A stretch of 64,000 nt of DNA, taken from positions 186,001 through 250,000 of the forward strand of contig CAVSQL010000012.1 of NCBI GenBank assembly GCA_963730065.1, in the 5' to 3' direction. This document shows, piece after piece, positions 54,076-62,488 of the stretch (positions are counted from its first letter, which is position 1; every line of letters begins with the position of its first letter). The translations under genes were made by a program, and so were the position numbers. Below the pieces are notes generated by a model that saw only the letters and a list, made by a program, of their open reading frames with translations, did not search any database and had not been told where the DNA came from. This DNA is from UBA9676 sp963730065. Its GTDB lineage: Bacteria; Actinomycetota; Actinomycetes; Streptosporangiales; Streptosporangiaceae.

Positions 54076-54653
54076 GCCCGCAGCGTACGGACCAACAGCG
54101 ACAGTCAGGACCGCCCATGCCTGGCTATCACGCCGGCCATCTGAACGTCCGGGTTCTGCCGTTGCGACACGAGGTCGCATCTTGCGAGTGAACTCGCGGA
54201 TCGGAGGGCCGATTATGTCGGCAGCGTAGTTTCCGGCGCGTGCTCACGCCGGCCCCGCCCTGTCGTGCGCCGCCGGTGATGGCGGGGTGTGGAGCACAGG
54301 GGAAAGCCCAAGGGCCTCCCGTCCCAGCGGCGCCCGCTCGGCATCCCGGTGATCGGCAAGGAAATTCGTCTTGAGATGCCGATGACGCGTCCGATGGGCA
54401 CACGGTGCTGCCGAACCAGGCCGAGGTCCCCTGATCGGGGCCGGGGCACTGCCGGTGTGGGCGCACAAGCTGTGTGCCAGGCCCGGCTACTGGCACCCAC
54501 CCCCGCAGCTGTTCACCCCGCCACAGCTGCCGCCCAGCTCACCCACCAGCTGTCTCTGGTGGAACGGCCCGCTCGTGGTCATACTCCGGGTTAACGGTGG
54601 ATGTCGGGCTAAGCGTGCCCGCAGAGCCGCAGGAGGGGATATGGGAACGGGCG
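54076..54653. other. intergenic, no gene recognised
   Basis: About 580 bp between the divergent YCII-like and GNAT genes. Overlapping frames on both strands have shadow-type composition. An AGGAGGGG at 54631-54638 serves an out-of-frame ATG at 54641, which is odd for the GNAT gene and may indicate another small indel there. Confidence 0.45.
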
Positions 54654-55181
54654 ATGGGTCGTCTAAGTCATCAGCAGGTGGGCAAACTGGTGCAGAAGCG
54701 GATCGCCGTGCAGATGACACCATCCCACCAGGTGTTCGGCCAGGTAGCTGCCCTGTTCGATGATTACCGGGCACACCACGGCCAGCCACCGTCCCCCCAG
54801 TTCGCCCACGACTGGCTTCACGGCCAGCTGGCTCAGCGCCGGATGATGATCGCCGCCGCCGTTGACGCCGGGCAGGCGTGCGGGTTCATCACGACCACGG
54901 TCATGCCGGCGTCGCTGATGCTCGGTACCGCCTGGTCGATCCGCGACCTCTATGTTGCCCCTCAGCGCCGTCGAGGTGGTATCGCGCGCGTCCTGCTCCA
55001 GCATGTCCTCGACGACGCCCGCGCCGCCGGTGCGTATCGCGTGTCACTGCAAACCGAGGCCGGTAACGCCTCCGCGCTTAGGCTCTACACGGCAGCCGGC
55101 TTCCAGCCGGTCAGCGGCCTGGAACTGCTCAGCCTCTCCCTCACGCCCGGCGAGCATCAAGATTCACCAGGCGCGCTCTAG
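54654..55181 (+). CDS. GNAT-family N-acetyltransferase
   Basis: 175 residues from ATG 54654. GNAT fold with strand/helix order preserved: AAAVDAGQACGFITTTVMP, the acetyl-CoA pyrophosphate loop RDLYVAPQRRRGGIARVLLQ, and the C-terminal NASALRLYTAAGF. The substrate is unknown. The start is uncertain: a good ribosome site lies 13 bp too far upstream and out of frame. The stop overlaps the end of the decayed transposase. Confidence 0.85.
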   Translation: MGRLSHQQVGKLVQKRIAVQMTPSHQVFGQVAALFDDYRAHHGQPPSPQFAHDWLHGQLAQRRMMIAAAVDAGQACGFITTTVMPASLMLGTAWSIRDLYVAPQRRRGGIARVLLQHVLDDARAAGAYRVSLQTEAGNASALRLYTAAGFQPVSGLELLSLSLTPGEHQDSPGAL

Positions 55182-55811
55182 CACTTCATGATCGTTTGCA
55201 GTGGCCGGCCTGGCTGGCGGCCCTGGTGGCGAAGCGCGGCGGCCATGCGGGCGTATCCGGCCAGCCGCAAGACCGTGATAGCGAGGTTGCGCAAGGTGGC
55301 CATGACCCGTGGGGCGCTGGCGGTGCGGACCTGGGAGCGGTCTTCGCCGTAGTCGGGGTCGCGGACCCAGCGCAGGCGGTCTTCGATCATCCAGTGGCCG
55401 CCGATGATGGCGGCGAGTTCAGCGAGGCTGGCCTGGGTGGCGGCGAGGGATGTGATCGCGTAGACGGTCTCGGTGGACCACCTTTTCTTCCCGGGGCACT
55501 TGCGGCGGCGCGTGATCTGGATGGCCTGGGCGGCGTGAGGGAAGGCCAGCCAGCGGCGACGGCGGTGAGCTTGAGGGTGCGGCGCTCATCACGGCCGTAT
55601 CCCCTCTCGCGGGTGTCATCAGTTGCTGGGACCTGCCGCCAGGGCAGGGATGCGAGCCGGCGAACAGGCCGGGCTGGTTGCGCTTGACGGTGAACAGGTA
55701 ATGCGCGCCACGCCCGGCCAGATAGGTGGCGTGGGAGCGCTGGGCGTGCATCGAGCAAGCGTGCGGCATGGAACTATCTAGTTCTCGTGCTGGAAGTGGC
55801 CATGGCATCAA
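55178..55811 (-). mobile_element. decayed ISAs1-family transposase (C-terminal half)
   Basis: Pieces of one DDE transposase are spread over three frames. In order: RSHATYLAGRGAHYLFTVKR, then SLPWRQVPATDDTRERGYGR, and finally MIEDRLRWVRDPDYGEDRSQ with VRTASAPRVMATLRNLAITV. The last block is the ISAs1 ending with the catalytic Glu (IEDRLRWVRD). The N-terminal half is absent, several frameshifts are present and no terminal repeats are seen, so it cannot move itself. The toxin-antitoxin pair starts 37 bp further on. Confidence 0.85.
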
Positions 55812-55816
55812 CTGTG

Positions 55817-55836
55817 GTGATATCGTAGGATATCAC
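55817..55836. promoter_or_regulatory. operator of the vapBC module
   Basis: GTGATATC, spacer GTAG, GATATCAC: perfect 8-bp arms 11 bp before the antitoxin start. Antitoxin-toxin complexes of this class bind such repeats to repress their own promoter. The contiguous half-sites GTGATATCAC recur at 56046-56055, at the end of vapB. Confidence 0.65.
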
Positions 55837-55847
55837 TGGAGGTGGAG

Positions 55848-56069
55848 ATGACGGATGTACTGATCCGTGACGTGCCTGACGACGTCATCGCGGCGCTGGA
55901 TGCGCATGCCGGGCGCCTAGGGCTGTCGCGGAGCGAGTATGTGCGCCGCCGTCTGGCCCAGGACGCGGCGACGCCCGGCTCCCCGGTCAGTGTCCAGGAC
56001 CTAGCGCGGTTCGCCGACCTCTTTGGTGACCTGGCCGACCCGGACGTGATATCACAGGCCTGGCAGTGA
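55848..56069 (+). CDS. vapB: VapB-type antitoxin (ribbon-helix-helix)
   Basis: 73 residues from ATG 55848, directly after GGAGGTGGAG. The N-terminal ribbon-helix-helix is DVLIRDVPDDVIAALDAHAG then RLGLSRSEYVRRRLA; the C-terminal tail (ARFADLFGDLADPDVISQAW) would fill the toxin's active site. The stop overlaps the toxin start (GTGA), so the antitoxin is made first and coupled. Confidence 0.88.
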   Translation: MTDVLIRDVPDDVIAALDAHAGRLGLSRSEYVRRRLAQDAATPGSPVSVQDLARFADLFGDLADPDVISQAWQ

Positions 56070-56470
56070 GCTGGCTGATCGACAAGTCCGCGCTCGTCCG
56101 CCTTGCCGCCAGCCCTGACGCCGCTGAGTGGGCCGAGCGGATTGAACGTGGGCTGGTGCGGATCACTACCGTTACCCGCCTCGAAGTCGGCTACTCCGCC
56201 AGATCAGGTCCGGACTTGCGGGCCGGCCTCCAGCAGCCGCCCCTGTCATCGATGCCAGTCGAATATCTCACCCCGGCGGTCGAGGACCGGGCCGTCGAGA
56301 TCCTCACGCTGCTCGCCGACCGGGCTCAGCACCGCGCTCCCTCAGTGCCCGACTTGATCATCGCCGCGACCGCCGAGCTCGCCGGGCTCACGGTCTTGCA
56401 CCTCGATAAGGATTTCGACGTCATAGCTGAGATCACAGGTCAGCCCGTCGAGCGCCTAAACATACCCTGA
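56066..56470 (+). CDS. vapC: VapC-type PIN-domain RNase toxin
   Basis: 134 residues. The acidic PIN residues are in place: Asp in WLIDKSAL, Glu in TRLEVGYS, Asp in PSVPDLIIAA and Asp in HLDKDFD, so the nuclease should be active. It would cleave specific RNAs (often tRNA or rRNA) when VapB is lost. GTG start coupled to vapB. Confidence 0.9.
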   Translation: MSWLIDKSALVRLAASPDAAEWAERIERGLVRITTVTRLEVGYSARSGPDLRAGLQQPPLSSMPVEYLTPAVEDRAVEILTLLADRAQHRAPSVPDLIIAATAELAGLTVLHLDKDFDVIAEITGQPVERLNIP

Positions 56471-57066
56471 CCAGCTGATCACAACCATCACCAGCGCAAG
56501 GCCAGACACCCCCACTCCCGTGTCCCGCGCCAAGACCGTCCTCCGCTAAGGCCACTTGGCCCGGCCCTGCAACATGGTCGTCGAGGAGCAGCGGGGCACA
56601 CAGTCCGGAAGGTCAGACAGCTACCGCAGCGCAACGAGCTGCCACTTCTACCCAGACGAACCGATACCTCCGAGGACGGACGCAGTCCTGCGGGAGCTTT
56701 TCGGCTGATCCCAGAATCGAGCCGGGCTGACTTCCCTGCCGCTCCCCTGCTCTGTCCTGTATGAGGGCAAGCTGATCACATCGGCCTGTACCCGCTGCTG
56801 GATGGTGATCGCTGCTGGTGGCTGGCGGCTGATTTCGATGGCCCGGCGGCGAGGCTGGATGCCCTGGCAAGCACGACCCGACCTTAGTACCGGCCGGAGA
56901 TGCGGCTCACCCGGGCAAACGTCCAAGGGGCCGCAGCTGTGACCGATGGCCACGCGAACCGAACGGCTGGATCCCCTCTCCGTTCTCGGCTCATCCGCCG
57001 ACGGGCCTGCTGGCCGACGCCAGATTACAGACGGCGATTCGGCAGGCTAGGGCCAAAGCCACAACG
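56471..57066. other. gene-poor stretch holding a primase remnant
   Basis: About 600 bp between vapC and the TetR gene. Apart from the primase-like fragment listed separately, no intact frame is seen. Confidence 0.5.
56786..56875 (+). pseudogene. remnant of a TOTE-type archaeo-eukaryotic primase domain
   Basis: Thirty codons read LYPLLDGDRCWWLAADFDGP then AARLDALAST. This matches the YPLL..D.CWWLAADFDG core of the primase found in TOTE conflict-system helicase proteins of actinomycetes, including the two catalytic Asp. Sequence on both sides does not continue the family in any frame. Confidence 0.55.
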
Positions 57067-57723
57067 TCAGCTTTGGTCGGCGTTTCCGCCGTTGTCGAGT
57101 CCTAGCCGCTGGCGGACGACGTGCCGGGCCAGGTCCAGGACTGCGAGGTCGTCGTGCAGGACGAAGTTGGCGTTCGTGGCCAAAATGATCCCGTTCAGCT
57201 CGAAGGCGAGCCGGCTGGGGTCCTCGCGGGCGGGAAGCTCGTGTTGCTCAAGCGCGGTGGCGGCGAAGCCGCGGATCAGCGCCACGAACCCGGACTGGAA
57301 GGCGGCGACGTGCTCCTTGACCGGCCCGGGGCGGGTGCCCATCTCCAGCGCCGCGGCAGCGAAGAAACAGCCGCCGGGGAAGGTGCGGCGCTGCAGGTAG
57401 TCGAAGAACGCCTCGCACACCGCCACCAGCTGGGCCAGGCCCGGCGGAGCCGCCAGGGCGGGCTGCACGACTTCTTCGGCGAAGATCCGCCCCGCCTCCT
57501 CCACGGTCGCCAGCTGGAGTTCCTGTTTGGAGCCGAAGTGCGCGTACAGGCCGCTCTTGCTCATGCCGATCGCCGCGGCCAGGTGCCCGATCGACAGGCC
57601 CTCCAGCCCGTCGACGGTCGCCAGCGACGTGGCCGCGCGCAGGATCGCGCCGCGGGTGCGCTCCCCGTCGGCGCGCTGGCGCCGTGGCGCACCCGTTCGC
57701 TGGTTCATTGTGCCGGTCATCAT
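57067..57723 (-). CDS. TetR/AcrR-family repressor
   Basis: 218 residues. The N-terminal HTH is GLSIGHLAAAIGMSKSGLYA, HFGSKQEL (about residues 38-65), followed by a TetR ligand-binding domain with QRRTFPGGCFFAAAALEMGT, a segment typical of the C-terminal TetR_C_33/YxaF-like group. Two adjacent ATGs at 57723 and 57720 lie about seven bases after a TATCTT box, so the mRNA is probably leaderless from 57723. It is divergent from a truncated oxidase gene whose promoter it likely controlled. Confidence 0.9.
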   Translation of the reverse strand: MMTGTMNQRTGAPRRQRADGERTRGAILRAATSLATVDGLEGLSIGHLAAAIGMSKSGLYAHFGSKQELQLATVEEAGRIFAEEVVQPALAAPPGLAQLVAVCEAFFDYLQRRTFPGGCFFAAAALEMGTRPGPVKEHVAAFQSGFVALIRGFAATALEQHELPAREDPSRLAFELNGIILATNANFVLHDDLAVLDLARHVVRQRLGLDNGGNADQS

Positions 57724-57724
57724 G

Positions 57725-57783
57725 TTGACAAGATAGCACGACCGGTCGTACATTCCAACTTAGCGCGAACGGTCGTGCTATCT
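57725..57783. promoter_or_regulatory. divergent promoters with paired TetR operators
   Basis: Site 1, GCACGACCGGTCGTAC (57736-57751), contains a perfect 12-bp palindrome. Site 2, GCGCGAACGGTCGTGC (57763-57778), is related. The outer arms AGATAGCACGACCG and CGGTCGTGCTATCT form a 14-bp inverted repeat. Leftward promoter: TTGGAA (57758-57753), 17 bases, TATCTT (57735-57730). Rightward: TTGACA (57725-57730), 18 bases, TACATT (57749-57754). The operators cover both. Confidence 0.65.
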
Positions 57784-57808
57784 CTATGATGCCCCGAAGG
57801 GGAGTCAG

Positions 57809-57940
57809 ATGACCACCACATCAACGGACCTGGTCACCGTGCAGGACCGGGAGCTGGCCGCCGCCCCGCGCGCTGACCTGATCACACCGGCAGATCCCGG
57901 GTATGACGAGGCGCCTCAGTCATTGAGCCAGCGATGCTGA
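57809..57940 (+). pseudogene. N-terminal stump of an FAD-linked (berberine-bridge-type) oxidase
   Basis: 43 codons from ATG 57809 (after AAGGGGAG) read ELAAAPRADLITPADPGYDE, the usual start of berberine-bridge-type FAD oxidases (LITPGDPGYDEARxxxN), then break off into SLSQRC and stop. The FAD-binding body is missing. This was probably the target gene of the divergent TetR repressor. Confidence 0.55.
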
Positions 57941-58494
57941 CCACCACCGAGATCGCGGGCTTCGCCGGCGCCGGGCTGGCCGGAGCGGCCTACGTACCGC
58001 AGATTTCCCACCTCATCCGGACCCGCTGCTCGGCTGGCATCAGCCGGCTGGCATTTGCGGTATGGCTGCTGGCGTCCCTTCTGATCACAACACACGCCAT
58101 CGCCATCCACGCCGGCGTGTTCATCGCGCTCGGCGGCATCCAGATCGTGGCCACGACACTCATCGTGCTCTATGCGACCCGGTACAAGGACACGTCCTGC
58201 CCCCTCCATCGCCCACGCCAACCGGGGGCCAAGACAGCCACCGGGACGGGCGCCTCAGCAAACGAGCCGGGTTCCTGGCGTCCGGCTGGCCGCTCGATCG
58301 CTGAATCAGCCACACCCGCCGGGCGCGGTGGAGCACTGCGCGCGCACGTCCCTGTCCTGCACCCGCGTTCCCATACGGTCACCGCCCGCACTGGCCGGGA
58401 AGCGGATGTCCAGGTCTTCCGCAGTTGGCCAAGGCCACGGATAGCAGGGGTTTCCTCGCCCGGCTCTGGGCGTTCTCCCGGCGGCGTGGCATGA
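57934..58494 (+). CDS. PQ-loop (SemiSWEET-like) membrane protein
   Basis: Three helices in residues 1-90 with the PQ-loop motif GAAYVPQISHLIRTRCSAGI, the size and layout of a SemiSWEET half-transporter. The remaining 95 residues are Pro/Arg/Gly-rich with shadow-like composition, so the natural stop may be hidden by an indel near 58190. ATG 57934 overlaps the oxidase stump by seven bases. Confidence 0.7.
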   Translation: MLTTTEIAGFAGAGLAGAAYVPQISHLIRTRCSAGISRLAFAVWLLASLLITTHAIAIHAGVFIALGGIQIVATTLIVLYATRYKDTSCPLHRPRQPGAKTATGTGASANEPGSWRPAGRSIAESATPAGRGGALRAHVPVLHPRSHTVTARTGREADVQVFRSWPRPRIAGVSSPGSGRSPGGVA

Positions 58495-58583
58495 GCGCAT
58501 GCGAGCGAGCGCTGCGCGAACTCTGCGGTTCATACCTTGGGCCGTGCACTGGATTTCCAACGACGCATCTGTAGGGGGACGAC

Positions 58584-60356
58584 ATGACTGCATCAGCGGG
58601 CGCTGCCACCGCTGCGTATGGGGAGCTGGCTGGCGATGTGCGCGGTGAAGCTGCCGGGGCGCAGGCGGCCATCGTCATCGTCTGCCGGGAGCCTGGCGCC
58701 CAGGAGATCCTGCGCCGGGAGCTGTCCAAGCGGTACGGCAGCGACTATCACGTCGCGGTCTGCGGCCGGCCCGCGGAGCTGGCACCCTGGATGCGGGACC
58801 TGGGGGCCGCTGGGCTGCCGGTGGCGCTGGTCATCGGCGGAGTCGGCGCGCAGGACCCGGATGGCATCGAGGTGCTGGCCGCGGTCCGCGCCATCGACCC
58901 GACGGCACTTCGGGTGGCCGCGGTTGGCTGGGGTGACTGGCAATCGATGCGGTCGGTCTTCGACGCGGTCACCCTGGGCAAGATCGACCACTGGGTGACA
59001 TGTCCGGTGCAGACCCCGGCCGAGGAGTTCCACCGCTCGATCACTGAGTTCCTGCAGGAGTGGGACAGCCAGCGCGGCGGCGGCTTCGAGGCGGCGCAGG
59101 TAATTGGCGAGCGATGGTCCGCGCGGTCCCAGGAGCTGCGGGACCTGTTCGCCCGCCACCGGGTCCCGGCCGGCTTCTATGACGCCACGTCCGGGCGCGC
59201 CCGGCAGATGCTGCACGAACTCGGCCTGGAGTCCCCGGAACTGCCGGTTGTCGTGCTCCAGTTCGGGGCCGAGCCGTCAGCGCTGGTCAACCCCACCAAC
59301 CAGCAGATCGCTGACGCCTTCGGCGTCATGACACCGATCGCGCCCGGGCAGGTCTTCGATGTGGCGGTGGTCGGCGCGGGCCCGGCGGGGCTCGCTGCCG
59401 CGGTCTACGCGTCCTCCGAAGGCCTGCGGACGGTGGTTGCCGAGCATGAGGCCATCGGCGGCCAGGCCGGGACCAGCTCGATGATCCGCAACTACCCCGG
59501 CTTCTCCCAGGGCATCAGCGGCGCCCAGCTGGCGCAGGAGACCTGGCGGCAGGCCTGGACCTTCGGCACCACGTTCCAGTACATGCGCCAGGCCCAGAGC
59601 CTGTCCAGCGAGCACGGCCACTACCGGCTGCGGCTGTCCGACGGCAGCGCCCTGACCACCCGCACCGTGATCATCGCGACCGGTGCCACGTACCGGCGGC
59701 TCGGCATCCCCCACCTGGAGGCGCTGCAGGGCCGGGGGGTCTTCTACGGCGCCGCGGGCAGCGAGGCACCGGCCATGCACGGGCGGAACGTGTTCGTCAC
59801 CGGGGGTGGCAACTCCGCCGGGCAGACCGCCCTGTACATGGCCAAATGGGCCCGCCGGGTGACGATCCTGGTGCGCACACCGTCGCTGGCCGCCAGCATG
59901 TCCGATTACCTCATCCGCGAGATCGACGCCACCCCGAACGTGGACGTCTGCTACCGCGTGCAGGTAGCCGACGGTACCGGTACCAGCCATCTCCAATCGC
60001 TGGTCCTGCACGACACGGCCTCCGGGACGCGGCGCAGCGTCCCAGCTGACGCATTGTTTGTCCTCATCGGCTCCCAGCCGCGGACCCAGTGGCTCGGCCA
60101 GAGCATCGCACGCGACCAGTGGGGGTTCGTCCTCACCGGAGCGGACCTGCTCGGCGACAACGACGCCCGCTGGCCCCCCGGCCGTCCGCCACTGCCGCTA
60201 GAGACCAGCCTGCCCGGGGTGTTCGCAGCCGGTGACGTGCGCGCGGGATCGGTCAAACGGGTCGCCTCCGCCGTCGGCGAAGGCGCCGCCGCCATCCCCC
60301 TGGTGCACCGCTACCTGCACACCACCGCGGCCGCACCAGCCACCGTGGGCCGGTAA
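58584..60356 (+). CDS. REC-like domain fused to thioredoxin-reductase-like FAD oxidoreductase
   Basis: 590 residues in three parts. Residues 25-155 resemble a response-regulator receiver. Residues 165-250 look like a thioredoxin/glutaredoxin-type fold without cysteines (VVVLQFGAEPSALVNPTNQQ). From about 258 there is a TrxR-type module with FAD motif GAGPAG, EHEAIGGQAG, the NAD(P) motif TGGGNSAGQTA and GVFAAGDVR. The redox-active CxxC of thioredoxin reductases is replaced by GVFYGAAGSEAP (about residue 387), so it cannot reduce thioredoxin in the usual way. Known as the fused response-regulator/TrxR-like family; function unsettled. ATG 58584 follows AGGGGG. Confidence 0.9.
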   Translation: MTASAGAATAAYGELAGDVRGEAAGAQAAIVIVCREPGAQEILRRELSKRYGSDYHVAVCGRPAELAPWMRDLGAAGLPVALVIGGVGAQDPDGIEVLAAVRAIDPTALRVAAVGWGDWQSMRSVFDAVTLGKIDHWVTCPVQTPAEEFHRSITEFLQEWDSQRGGGFEAAQVIGERWSARSQELRDLFARHRVPAGFYDATSGRARQMLHELGLESPELPVVVLQFGAEPSALVNPTNQQIADAFGVMTPIAPGQVFDVAVVGAGPAGLAAAVYASSEGLRTVVAEHEAIGGQAGTSSMIRNYPGFSQGISGAQLAQETWRQAWTFGTTFQYMRQAQSLSSEHGHYRLRLSDGSALTTRTVIIATGATYRRLGIPHLEALQGRGVFYGAAGSEAPAMHGRNVFVTGGGNSAGQTALYMAKWARRVTILVRTPSLAASMSDYLIREIDATPNVDVCYRVQVADGTGTSHLQSLVLHDTASGTRRSVPADALFVLIGSQPRTQWLGQSIARDQWGFVLTGADLLGDNDARWPPGRPPLPLETSLPGVFAAGDVRAGSVKRVASAVGEGAAAIPLVHRYLHTTAAAPATVGR

Positions 60357-60701
60357 TCCCCTCACTGGCCAGCTCACCCGCGACCGGGACTCAGTCAGCG
60401 GCCTAGCGCCGCTCAATCAGGCGGCTACGCGCGCGTTCTCCCTGATCTTCTCCATCACTCAGCGTGATGCCGTCTAATCGATTTAGCCAGACGCCGACCG
60501 CCGACCCCGACGCGGCGTGACTGGCCTGAGGTCGCCGCCAGGCTCGAGGTGTCGATCGATGATGGGGGCGAACGCCCAGGCCGCCGGTGGTCAGATCCTG
60601 CCTGACATGACGCGCGGTCAGCGGCACGAGCGGGTGCGGTTGGAAATGGCTGGCTGGATCCTGATCGTGTCTGGTCTTCTGGTCCAGTGACTGGCCGTGC
60701 C
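60357..60701. other. intergenic, no gene recognised
   Basis: About 345 bp between the TrxR-like fusion and the DUF4037 gene. It is less GC-rich in parts (TCTAATCGATTTAGCC near 60472). No frame or repeat can be assigned. Confidence 0.45.
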
Positions 60702-61753
60702 ATGAGCGGGGGCGAGCTCGCTCAGCAGTTCCATGCCGATGTGGTAGCGCCGTTGCTGGCCCGGGCCATGCCCCGGCTCCGGTACGCAGCCGGAAGGCTC
60801 GGCTCGGGATCGGACGTGCTGGGCCTTGACGATGCGATGAGCCATGATCATGACTGGGGGTGCCGGCTGACGCTGCTGGTCGACGGGCCCGACCGTGAAG
60901 CGGTGCCGCAGGTCAGCGGGTTGCTGGAACGCGAGCTGCCCGAGTCCTACCAGGGATATCCGGTCAGGTTTCCGGTCACCTGGGACCCCTCGCCATCGCA
61001 CAAGGTTGATGTCGCGACGGTGGCGGGCTTTGCCGCTAGCCGACTGGGCGTTGACCCGGTCGGCGGGCTCTCGGTGCTGGAGTGGCTGATCCTGACCGGC
61101 CAAAGTGTGCTCGAAGTGATCGCCGGGCCGGTGTTCACCGACCAGACCGCCGAACTGGCGCAGGTACGCGCGGTGCTGCGCTGGTACCCGCCCGACATCG
61201 AGCGGTACGTGCTCGCCGCGGGCTGGCAGCGGCTCTCGCAGGAAATGCCGATGGTCGGCCGCACGGCCGAACACGGTGATGAGTTCGGCTCGAGGTTGCT
61301 GAGCGCACGGCTGGCCGGCGATCTGATGTGGCTGGCCTTCGCGCTGTCGCGCCGGTGGCCGCCGTATGCCAAGTGGCGAGGCACCGCTTTCCAGGCGCTT
61401 GCTGTGGCAGCGGACCTGGCCGGCCCGCTCGCCGCAGCCGCGACGGCGCCGGGCTGGCGCGGCCGTGAGAGCGGCCTCGCCGACGCATGTGAGGTACTGC
61501 TAAGCGCACAGCGTGCGCGCGGGCTGCCGGCCCCGCGCCGGCGGTGATCCCTTTCTGGGACCGGCCCTATCGCACCGTCGATCAAGCGGTCACCGAAGCG
61601 CTGCTCGCCGATATCACCGACCCACAAGTGACCAGGCTGCCTGCCTCGATCGGATCAATTGAGCAATGGGCCAGCAGCGTCGATGTCCTCGCCAGCCCCG
61701 CCCGCAGAACAGCCCTCCAGGCTGCCTACCGGACATGGGCCGACCTCAGCTGA
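60702..61753 (+). CDS. DUF4037 nucleotidyltransferase-fold protein, frameshifted
   Basis: About 350 residues when joined. The hallmark GSDVLGLDDAMSHDHDWGCR at about residues 34-53 is the nucleotidyltransferase-like GS...D.D element of DUF4037, and VGGLSVLEWL and YVLAAGWQRLSQEMPMVGRT follow. The first frame ends at 61547 (GLPAPRRR), but AVIPFWDRPYRTVDQAVTEA, the normal C-terminus, continues in the next frame to 61753. The break is near 61535 (CCCCGCGCCGG); 1052 bases is one short of a multiple of three. ATG 60702 is chosen over GTG 60687 by homology. Confidence 0.85.
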
Positions 61754-62222
61754 ACGAACGCGACGAAAGCGCGTCATCGGCAGGATCACGCTGATGACCG
61801 GACGTTTCCGACGACCCGGTTGACCCGTTAACTGCGCCGGACCGCGCGGTTCACCGCGTTGACACCCGGTGCCGACCGCGGCCCTTGGCTGGTCCTCCGC
61901 AACGACGACTCGCCACTCTTGCGAGTCAAGAGCCTCGATGGCCTCATCTACCGACACCTGTACTTGGCCGCTGCCGGCGCCCCGGCGCCGGTCGCCGGGT
62001 CCACAGGACGGTGGCCCACCAGGAGCAGTCTCATGGACTCCGATGACCGTCAGTGACCAGTTGACGACCTGAGTGCCGCAAAGCACCAGAGGCAGCCCCG
62101 GCTTGGGCCACGAGTGCCACCTCTCCCACAGCCGCCAACCCAAGATCCGGGCCGCCGGACCCGCGGTCACCAGAGTTCAGCTGGCCCCGGCTGAACGCCG
62201 GATCTAGCCGATGACAGCGCGG
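61754..62222. other. intergenic before the second toxin-antitoxin module
   Basis: About 470 bp. A short frame at 61859-62056 (WLVLRNDDSPLLRVKSLDGL) has coding-like sequence but no ribosome site or known family. Nothing else is recognised. Confidence 0.45.
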
Positions 62223-62260
62223 TTGTGAACTGGCGCTTGTAGCGCCATAATGGCGCTATG
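62223..62260 (+). promoter_or_regulatory. leaderless toxin-antitoxin promoter with triple alternating operator
   Basis: TTGTGA (62223-62228), 17 bases, CATAAT (62246-62251); seven bases later is the antitoxin ATG at 62258, so the transcript should start at the codon. Alternating repeats TGGCGCT-tgt-AGCGCCA-taa-TGGCGCTA (62231-62258) form two overlapping palindromes across the -10. Confidence 0.65.
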
Positions 62261-62488
62261 CCCAGTGTGCAGATCAAAGATGTCCCCGAACAGACCCACG
62301 CGGTCTTGCGCCAGCGTGCGGCGGCCGCGCACCAGTCTCTCCAGGAGTACCTGCGCGCCCGGCTGATCGAAGAAGCAAGCGAGCCCACCCTTGAGGAGAT
62401 CCTCGACCGAGCCGGTGGCCGCTCCGGCGGTTCAGTACCAGTAACGAAGGCGGTATCGACGCTGCGCTCCGACCGTGATCGTCGTTGA
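62258..62488 (+). CDS. FitA/VapB-type antitoxin
   Basis: 76 residues. RHH domain VQIKDVPEQTHAVLRQRAAA then AHQSLQEYLRARLIEEA, as in FitA-like antitoxins, with a flexible tail (GGRSGGSVPVTKAVSTLRSD) that wraps the toxin. No Shine-Dalgarno precedes ATG 62258, in keeping with a leaderless mRNA. It overlaps the toxin gene by 14 bases. Confidence 0.88.
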   Translation: MPSVQIKDVPEQTHAVLRQRAAAAHQSLQEYLRARLIEEASEPTLEEILDRAGGRSGGSVPVTKAVSTLRSDRDRR

